Shown here piece by piece: positions 56,941-64,000 of a DNA stretch of 64,000 nt. Origin of the DNA: Aldrovandia affinis (Eukaryota > Chordata > Actinopteri > Notacanthiformes > Halosauridae). The position numbers and the translations under genes were made by a program. The notes under the pieces are model-generated. The model was not told the DNA's origin. It saw only the letters and a list, made by a program, of their open reading frames with translations, and did not search any database. The stretch spans positions 372,001 to 436,000 of the forward strand of contig JAINUG010000055.1 in NCBI GenBank assembly GCA_029706075.1, read 5' to 3'. The number at the start of each line of letters is the position of its first letter. Within the stretch, counting starts at the first letter, position 1.

Positions 56941-57713
56941 GGACAGTATTGATTCCCAAGGTGCAATATAAATTAGAGCATTTCCCCTAACTACCTAACC
57001 AGAAACGTACTAATCTCAACCCTGGTCTTCATGCAGCTACTAACAGTGGGTATTTACGCACTCTGAACCACCAGAGCGAAAAAGGCAACTGCACAAACAG
57101 CGACCCCTCGAGTCCAGTGACGTGCCCCGAGACAACTGCTCTAACGCTTTCACTGCAACACTACCAAGATTTTACGAACAAATCCCAAAGGAGAAATGTT
57201 CCTTCATCCTACCAGGAAATGCTCCAATTCTAACATGTGCACACCAAAGAATCAACACTGTCACCATGGCCCTGCATTTCCAAAAACTGTCTCCAGCCCT
57301 ACACAAGACAGCACTAAGCTCTCTCTTTAACCATATGCACAACTGACCAAAACAAAGCAATAAACCATGCAGAAACCTCAACCAAACTAACCAAACCAAT
57401 GTACACCAAGACTAACTGATTCAAACTGAACTCAATCACAACCAATAACCAAAGCTCTAGACTATTGAGGCCTCCCAAAACTAGTACTTAACAGCTTTAA
57501 TAGCCAGACTACCAACTCAAGTCATACTTTGCTAAACCTGAGACTAATTCACTATTCTCTAAAGGCAAGCCCCAAACCTTTACTAGTGCAGATTAGTGAA
57601 AGATAAGAGTGGCACAAATAGTACTATTTCCAACCTCACAGCAGACGACAAATAAGCTTCCAATTCAGCATTAGAAGACTTACCAAACAAAGCCAATGGA
57701 CGAGCCCCCATTT

Positions 57714-58099
57714 TGTCACAATCTGGCTCAAAAGGATGTGACAAAAGAGGGAGACCACACAGTCTGAAAGTAATAACAAAATATTTCATTAAGAAACTAA
57801 ATAAACAATACAAATAAATGAGGTCTGTCAGTAGATCAGTGTGCATGCAATGTCTGCGTGTGTGCAGTGAGCGAGCGCACGGACACCAAACAATACACAA
57901 ACAAAGAACAAAACCAGCAGGCAGGTCAGAGAGAGAGACAGAGAAAATGGTGGGTCTCCTTTATAGCCTCCCAAGTCCCTCCCGCTCAGGTGCGCTGCAA
58001 CCAAGGCGAGGTCCCAGCTCCACCCACCAACCATCTAAAACAAAGGGAGACAAACACAGCCAAACAGGACAGCATAGGGCCAACCCTGAGGCCTTCACA
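57714..58099 (-). repeat. Gypsy-type 5' LTR
   Basis: 386 bp, TGTCACAATCTGG to GCCTTCACA on the + strand. Next to the tRNA-Pro-type primer site at 57698-57710. Confidence 0.93.
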
Positions 58100-58104
58100 G
58101 GGGG

Positions 58105-58916
58105 GACCGCAATTGGATGGGAGTTGGCCATGCCAGGTTACCTGCTTTAACCTTTGACGAAGGTGGATCCTTGGCATGAGTACTTTCTGGGTGTTTGTGA
58201 GCTGCGGATAGAGGCACGAATCTCTTCAGGAGCGCTGCAAACTCTCCTTCATGTGGCCACTCGTCAATAACAAGGAATGAGTCGACGTCAGCGTAGCGTG
58301 AACAATTCACCTGAGTGACTTCGTGTTGGGCTAGTGACAGCGATTCCGTGTTGTCGTGCCATGGCTCTAAGTTTGGGAAGGAGGAGTTGTCCGTGTGTAT
58401 CCTAGCCTGCTTCTGGACGTACTCGTTTGTCTGCCTCTCAATGCTTTAAGGTGGTGTAAGGGAACGAGCATCACTGCGGTACTCTTCCGCCTCTTCCAAT
58501 ACCTCCGCTTCAGCAGTAGCGTCAGCTGCTTCCTTCTCAATGTGTAGTGCCTCCAGCATGGCGTCCAATGAGGCAGCCTCTGCTTGTAGTCGGGCATCCA
58601 CTGCTTGTAGTCGGGCTTTCTTTGAGGCAGCCTCTGCTTGTAGTTGGGCCTCCACTGCTCGTAGTCGAGCCTTCTCTGAGGCAGCCTCTGCTTGTAGTCG
58701 GGCCTCCACTGAGGCAGCCTCTGCATGTAGTCAAGCCTTCTCTTTCTTCACAGCCAATTCCCTTTCAGCAAAGGTCATGCAAGCTTGCGCTGCTTCAGCT
58801 TTAGCACGCGCGTTAGCTACTGCTGCGACTGCACTGGCGGTTGATGATCTGGATGAGCGTGTGCTTCTTGAGCCCGTCGCCGATCTCCGCCTGTCCTGGA
58901 TACTCCTGCCGTCCAT
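58105..58916 (-). pseudogene. BEL gag, N-terminal part with coiled-coil repeats
   Basis: Starts MDGRSIQDRRRSATGSRSTR, then an Ala/Glu/Arg-rich helix. Between about 58570 and 58735 units such as KARLRAVEAQLQAEAAS repeat three to four times, a tandem array that predicts a long coiled coil. The frame has TGA at about 58731, where sister units have CGA, and a TAA at about 58446. It continues QTNEYVQKQARIHTDNSSF to IDEWPHEGEFAALLKRFVPL and is then cut by the Gypsy insertion. Confidence 0.8.
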
Positions 58917-58978
58917 GGTTGCACCGTGCTGCACTGCCAATGTTCCTTGTAGCGCCAGCTGATGACTTGCCTTTTTAC

Positions 58979-59473
58979 TGTACTGTCCTCCCTACGTGTG
59001 TGTCTGTACACAGTTAGACAGCCAGCCAAACTCCTTTCAATAACAAGATGGGAGTCAGGATGTAGCGTCCAAGCTCCGGTGTTTAATGATGCCACACTTG
59101 CATGATGTCAAAGAAACAACACAATTGGATGTATTGGGTTGGAGTAAAACTGAGGAGGGTAAAAGAAAGAAAGAAATACACACTGCATTCACATATGCTT
59201 GTGTTTCTTTTAGCTTCGAAATACACACTGTATTGCTAATTCACGAATAAAGATTAATTTAGAACACATATACTCATGTTCCTTTTACCTTAGAAACGCA
59301 CACTGCATGACTAATTCACAAATACACGCTACTGTACCCACCCAGGTAAGTATTAAAGTAAGCTTTAAACACTTTTATAAAACACATATCAACCGAAGAG
59401 CTGCTAGTAAGTAGCCTATTGCTAACAGCTATGAGCTAGCGAACGTGCTAGGCTAAATTACATAGGCTTTCTA
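58979..59473 (-). repeat. BEL 5' LTR, truncated
   Basis: Matches 48098-48580 with small indels, then stops inside GGCTTTCT and runs into TTCTATTCTGTTC of unrelated flank. About 350 bp of the outer (U3) part are gone, so the element has lost its promoter and its right-hand target duplication cannot be seen. Confidence 0.85.
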
Positions 59474-59932
59474 TTCTATTCTGTTCTCCTTTTATTGTAT
59501 ACTTATAAGGAGTGTGTGTGTCCAAACTCATATGCTGACAGTTACATGTGGTTTGTAATGTTTTTCTATACGTTTTCTTAACTACATAACACCCATCTTT
59601 TGCAACTCATCAATGGAAATCATTAGTTTGTGTGCAAATGACAATTTCCACACCATTTTTGGACACGTAATTCATATCATGTGTGTTTTTATCAAACACA
59701 TAAAAATGTATATACTACACATACTAATTGACGTACAATATGAACTGTTGCAGGGTTACTGGCATTTATGTTGATAGCCTCATGGTCTTTCGCCCATTGT
59801 CTGTCAGTATATCAAACATTGTGCATGAAATAATTTCAATAATTGCACAGCATTGCTCCATGGACTTATCTCCAGAAATATTGTTTTGTCTATATCATAT
59901 AGAAGGTTTTAAATTTAGCAATGCAGACTATA
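59474..59932. other. Unassigned DNA right of the BEL element
   Basis: AT-rich; nothing recognised. Confidence 0.4.
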
Positions 59933-60660
59933 CAGTGCATCCGGAAAGTATTCAGACCCCTTAACCGTTTCCACATTTTGTTATGTTACAGTCTTATTTT
60001 AAAATGGATTAAATTCATTTTTTTTCATCAATCTACACACAATACCCCATAATGACAAAGCAAAAATAGGTTTTTAGAAAATTTTGCTAATTTATTAAAA
60101 ATAATGGAAGTATTCAGACCCTTTGCTATGACACTCGAAATTGAGCTCAGATGCATCCTGTTCCCTTTGATCATCCTTGAGATGTCTCTAGAACTTGATT
60201 GTAGTCCACCTGTGGCAAATTCAATTGATTGTACATGCTTTAGAAAGGCACACACCTGTCTATTTAAGGTCCCACAGTTCACAGTGCATTTCAGAGGAAA
60301 AACCAAGCCATGAAGTCCTAGGAACTCTCCATAGACCTCTAAGATATAATTGTGTTCAGGCATAGATCTGGGGAAGGGTATAAAAACATTACTAAAGCAT
60401 TGAAAGTCCCCAAGAGCACAGTGGGCTCCATCATTGTGAAATGGAAGAAGTTTGGAACCACCACAACTCTTCATAGAGCTGGCCGTCCGGCCAAACTCAG
60501 TAAACGGGAAAGAAGGGCCTTGGTCAGGGAGGTGACCAAGAACCCAATGGCCACTCTAAGAGAGCTTCAGAGTTCCTCTGCAGCGATGGGAGAACCTGGC
60601 AGAAGGACAAACATCTCTGCAGCACTCCATCAATCAGGCCTTGAGATCCTCTCATGATTC
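59933..60660 (+). mobile_element. 3'-truncated Tc1 element
   Basis: Left end CAGTGCATCCGGAAAGTATT follows TA at 59931-59932. The + strand transposase begins at 60311 (MKS then stop) and is open from 60352: HRSGEGYKNITKALKVPKST, VGSIIVKWKKFGTTTTLHRA, PATLRELQSS-like DNA-binding half. It breaks off near 60650 before any catalytic residue. Same family as 46576-47425. Confidence 0.85.
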
Positions 60661-61050
60661 TCTGCCACAAGGTCTGGCAACCACTGCTGAAAAGGAAACT
60701 AAACATTCTCCACACTTGCAAAACAGTACTTTCAGTCACTTTGCTAATTTGATAAAATTTGATATAACGATACATATGTTTTAGCATGAAATGTAAGTCC
60801 TATTTACTTGTGTGAACACCGTGTGAAAAGGTGTTATGTGAACTCTGTAAATAATTGTTGCTCTTTTACTTTTTTTTAACCTTCATATTTACAGCTTATT
60901 AAGGTGCCTGGTGGTTGTATCTCTATGTCAATTAGACATATCTCATTATATCTTTGACTATGTATATAATGTTGTTATACTCATAAATGAGTAAAATCCA
61001 AGCATTTGGTGTCAATTCGTAATTTTGAAGGCTCGTGCTTAAACACTTGT
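60661..61050. other. Unassigned DNA
   Basis: AT-rich; no feature recognised. Confidence 0.4.
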
Positions 61051-61079
61051 TTTTATACAAGTTTGTGTATAATTTCTCA

Positions 61080-61329
61080 GTCTGCTCCCACAGCACTATA
61101 CTTCCCCCGTCTCCAGACTGCAAGATGCAGTTCTGTGTATCAGCCGTTAGAGGCACCTTAATGAAGCAGTCGGTCCAGAGACGAATCAGGAGAGCGACTG
61201 CAGCAGCACAGTGCGATAGGGTCGTAACAACATTATACAGTCAAACGCAGCCCGGTATATTTTATTTTTGAACTGGACTGCCTGTTCTGGCGTCGTTTTG
61301 AGGAAAGGACAACCTTTGCGTAGGTGACG
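61080..61329 (+). other. Possible 5' non-coding exon of a gene to the right
   Basis: A less AT-rich block (CTGCTCCCACAGCACTATAC onward) ends with GTGACG|GTAAGG, a good donor. It has no long open frame. It could be a first exon joined to the start-codon exon near 63.7 kb. Weak evidence. Confidence 0.22.
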
Positions 61330-63562
61330 GTAAGGAAGAATTGATATTTGGCTTTTTGGCGTGTCGCCTATTTATGGTTCTGATCTAATAACCGGGGATC
61401 TTGATTTAATTTACAGAATACTGATTGTTTAACTCATTTGCGGACATAAAACGAGAATACATGATTATCAGTAAAGACGATCTGATGGCGTTTAACACAG
61501 ACCAGTGTCCTGAATAGAGCACTGTGGATTTGGCTAATTAGCTATTTATATTTATATCTGTAATATCGTTTATACACTGTAATATAGTCACTAGTAGTGT
61601 ATCACGCTGCACTCTGCTGACATCGGCTTCTGAAATGTTCGCAGTAGGCCTGTAAATGTAGCATGCTGCAAATGAAACGATATATTAGTTATTCGTCGAT
61701 TTGTTGTCTGAAGATATGGTCTATGCATGATTTAATAATGTCGTCTGGTTCTCCCCGTTTGTATCGAGGCCTCTGACATGGTATCGGATATTATAAGGAC
61801 GTCGTTTGTGTAATAATTGTATGTATTGTTCACTAATCTGGACTGTATCTCACATTAGATTATGAAGTCAATGGATTGTTGGTATAGATATGCTCAGATA
61901 ATCTTTGACAGGTGTTTTCCCTTAAAATACAAAATAAGAAGAATAGAGGACCGGATGGCATAGCCAATAGCCCATCAAATATGATTCATGTTATAGCAAT
62001 TGCAAATTGGAGTGATCATTGCATGTACAATTGAAAAATGAAATAGTTTATCTTTTGAGAGTCACGTTTTTTTCTGAAAGGACCCTAGCAACCTATTGCA
62101 TGGCGACAATAGGTCTCCTACCAAGATACTCAGTATTGCCTCAGTTTGACCGCTTTTTGGGTGTGACACATTTCATAGAATCGATATGCTTTCTAGAGGC
62201 ATTTCCTCTATTCCGCTTGTGCCGCGCGCCGAGTCACAGTCTGCGGGATTCCTGGGTGTTATGGCAGCGTCAGCCGACCTGATATTCCGGGGGAAAAATG
62301 TAATGCACGTGACAAACATTCGGCTTGTCTTTTTCTCGACCGTACTCTAGGATACAACAATTTCACGCTGTACCAAGGTGTGTCCCATCCAGGAAGGTCG
62401 TTTTCTACCCAGGCCGTTTCTACCCAGGCTAAGAGGTAGAACATTTAGCTTAGACTATCCCCGAGGAAAATGCCACCGTTCCAAGCGTCGGGTAGGGTGA
62501 CAGACAGAGAGTAAACGTAGGTGGTCTAAGAAAGAGAGCCAGCTTCAAGCAGGGTGTGGTCTGGCTGTAAACAGCCGCTCTGGAGTGAATTTGCATACAT
62601 TTCGACCCAAAGAGGCTGCAGATGAAGTGAGCATGATCGTGATGTGCTCAGAGCAGCCTTAAGGGACAGACCTGTGCACAGATACTCCTCTGCTGGGCTT
62701 TCTGCTATTATTGTTCACCCAGCCAGGTGGGGCTGGAGGTGCTAGTGAGGGTGTGGGCAGTAGAAGCATGTGGGGAGGTGACTGTGGCAGTCCCTCTGCC
62801 TGCTCCAACACCCCTCTCCAGCAGAGCGGCTAGTCTAGGCGCATTGGCTCCAACAGGGAAGGCACAGCAGTTTGGTGGACCAGGGATATTTAACCAATGG
62901 CTGGAAAACGCCTCAGCTCAGTCTCGGCTCTTCTGAGCAGCCTCTTTGGTCGGAATTTCCCCGTTCACCCTACTTCACTTCACCCTCCCACCAGCCCAAG
63001 TACCTCTTGGCACACAGGGATTTGCTGGGATTTCACTCAGAAGAGTGCTTTTACATTTACATAGCACCCCTGGGCACTATGCAGTATTGCTGCTCCTGCT
63101 TGGTCAAAATGAATTGGCTTACGCTAATTCATTTTCCAAAAACAGCTAGTCGCTGGCACTGGCATCTCCAGATGGGATGAGCCGTCCGCTACGCCTCCTG
63201 TGTCCTCTCTCTAAGTGTTACATGATGCATTATTTATATACAATATGCACTGTTTTTTATTTATTTGCTCACTTGATTGCAAATGTAGCATTTGTGGAAC
63301 CTTTGTTTGTTTTTCATTGTCCTTTTCTCTGCTATAATGTACAAAATTATTGCAGTTTGCCATTGCACCGAGATACATCACACATACACACACACTCTCA
63401 CAGCCCCAAGTACAGGAATGCATGCAACCAGATATTTTCCCCAAAATGTCCCCATGCCCCGCCTTGTTCATCCGACAGAACACGTGATCCTTCCCGTCCC
63501 GTGCACAGCATGACCTCACAGCTTACACATTTTTGGGTTTTGCTCCAGTGTTGATTTTCCGC
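61330..63562. other. Unassigned DNA, possibly a first intron
   Basis: No repeat family or coding exon recognised; it becomes more GC-rich from 62.4 to 63.2 kb. Open frames of 60-102 codons here resemble nothing known. Confidence 0.35.
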
Positions 63563-63729
63563 CATGTGCAGATGGGAATATCACTGCACGGGATCTCTGT
63601 GTTTGCGTCCGTGGAACCGTGGGGGACAGAAAGATCTGGCCCTGAAACGGCTCTTGTTTGGAGTGTATAGAAGCTGATGAGGAAGATACCAGTGACTGTG
63701 TTGTTCCCTGATCAATGATCACACTCAAG
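63563..63729 (+). other. Possible start-codon exon of a gene continuing past the window
   Basis: After a CATGTGCAG acceptor-like site (about 63562) comes a balanced-composition block with in-frame stops, then ATGATCACACTCAAGAAG, followed at once by GTAAGATAG, a strong donor. The reading MITLKK would be the first six residues. I do not recognise the gene. Confidence 0.25.
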
Positions 63730-64000
63730 AAGGTAAGATAGTATAAATGTATATATTTTTTGGTAGTAAAAATGATAAATGTATATTTTTTGGTAGTAAT
63801 TTGAATAATGTTTGTGTTGAAACTGACACTATTATGAGTTATGGTATCTATGCAAGTCATAAGAGGTGCCACAGATTTGTTTAGGAAATGAATGTTTACC
63901 TAACATATTTATGCATGTCAATGCTTTGCATTTATTTCTGTCGTACCTTCTCTGAGGGTTGTTGTTTTGCATAACATTGATACTATTTGAGTGGTACTAT

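Larger units (their letters stand above)
54929..58099 (-). mobile_element. Gag-only Gypsy-type LTR retrotransposon nested in BEL gag
   Basis: LTRs at 54929-55314 and 57714-58099 are 386 bp each, begin TG and end CA, and differ at only about four places. GGGG flanks both sides as the target duplication. On the - strand a primer-binding site TGGGGGCTCGTCC (57710-57698) lies three bases inside the 5' LTR and fits tRNA-Pro. A purine tract GGGGGGGGAG abuts the 3' LTR at 55315. The inside codes for gag and a scrap of protease only; reverse transcriptase and integrase are missing, so it would need help from another element. Confidence 0.92.
48098..59473 (-). mobile_element. BEL/Pao LTR retrotransposon, degraded and invaded by two other elements
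   Basis: Directly repeated LTR sequence lies at 48098-48941 and 58979-59473. Between them the - strand codes in order for a coiled-coil gag, zinc-knuckle gag, an aspartic protease of the BEL type (LDDQSN), reverse transcriptase with YVDD, RNase H region, H2C2 zinc finger and integrase, ending at 49008. This order and the YVDD/LDDQS signatures mark BEL/Pao. All frames are broken. Inserts at 54929-58099 (Gypsy type) and 52879-53912 (unclassified repeat) split gag and the gag-protease junction. Confidence 0.92.

Noticed and set aside
58570-58735. Stand-alone repeat-protein gene
   Set aside because: It lies in frame with BEL gag just inside the 5' LTR and is part of that element.

Overview
This is vertebrate nuclear DNA, almost certainly from a teleost fish. 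It has split genes with GT-AG introns, many Tc1-type transposons, hAT elements, tRNA-derived SINEs whose tails match the teleost L2/RSg-1 LINE 3' end, a BEL/Pao retrotransposon and a gag-only Gypsy retrotransposon. I cannot fix the species from sequence alone. The repeat mix would suit an esociform or salmoniform fish, but that is a guess. It is not a bacterial locus, so there are no operons, ribosome binding sites or CRISPR arrays.

Two protein-coding genes are clear. id1 (inhibitor of DNA binding 1; + strand, CDS 5694-6291, two exons, 134 aa) has a TATA-like box and a distal BMP-responsive module at about 4348-4437. os9 (ER lectin of ERAD; - strand, 20312-42742, 15 coding exons, 675 aa) can be rebuilt exon by exon with consistent phases and no stop. 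The two genes converge, id1 pointing right and os9 pointing left, with about 13.5 kb of repeat-rich DNA between them. A weak third-gene candidate (5' non-coding exon near 61.1-61.33 kb, start-codon exon ending at 63729, + strand) may begin at the right edge.

Layout. 1-4.3 kb: unassigned DNA with a decayed Tc1 (2495-3639). 4.3-6.8 kb: id1 regulatory region and gene. 6.8-20.3 kb: intergenic, with microsatellites, a Tc1 fragment (8332-8840), a complete-ended hAT element (10734-12493, 8-bp target duplication), an L2-type LINE (14190-16812) split by a Tc1 deletion derivative (16199-16752), and another Tc1 (16903-18238). 20.3-42.75 kb: os9, whose introns hold hAT MITEs, SINEs, an unclassified ~1.2 kb repeat and two back-to-back Tc1 elements (29445-31038 and 31066-32659). 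The first of these keeps a 340-codon transposase broken by one nonsense codon. 42.75-48.1 kb: os9 promoter, a SINE and Tc1 remnants, one internally inverted. 48.1-59.47 kb: a - strand BEL/Pao element (3' LTR 48098-48941, truncated 5' LTR 58979-59473), invaded by a Gypsy-type element (54929-58099, LTRs about 99% identical) and by a second copy of the unclassified repeat (52879-53912). 59.5-64 kb: a truncated Tc1, then mostly unassigned DNA.

I found no new multi-gene system. The most interesting points are the conserved id1 enhancer grammar, the full os9 model with an ERSE-like promoter site, the nested retroelements, the unclassified repeat pair, the nearly intact Tc1 and an internally inverted Tc1.
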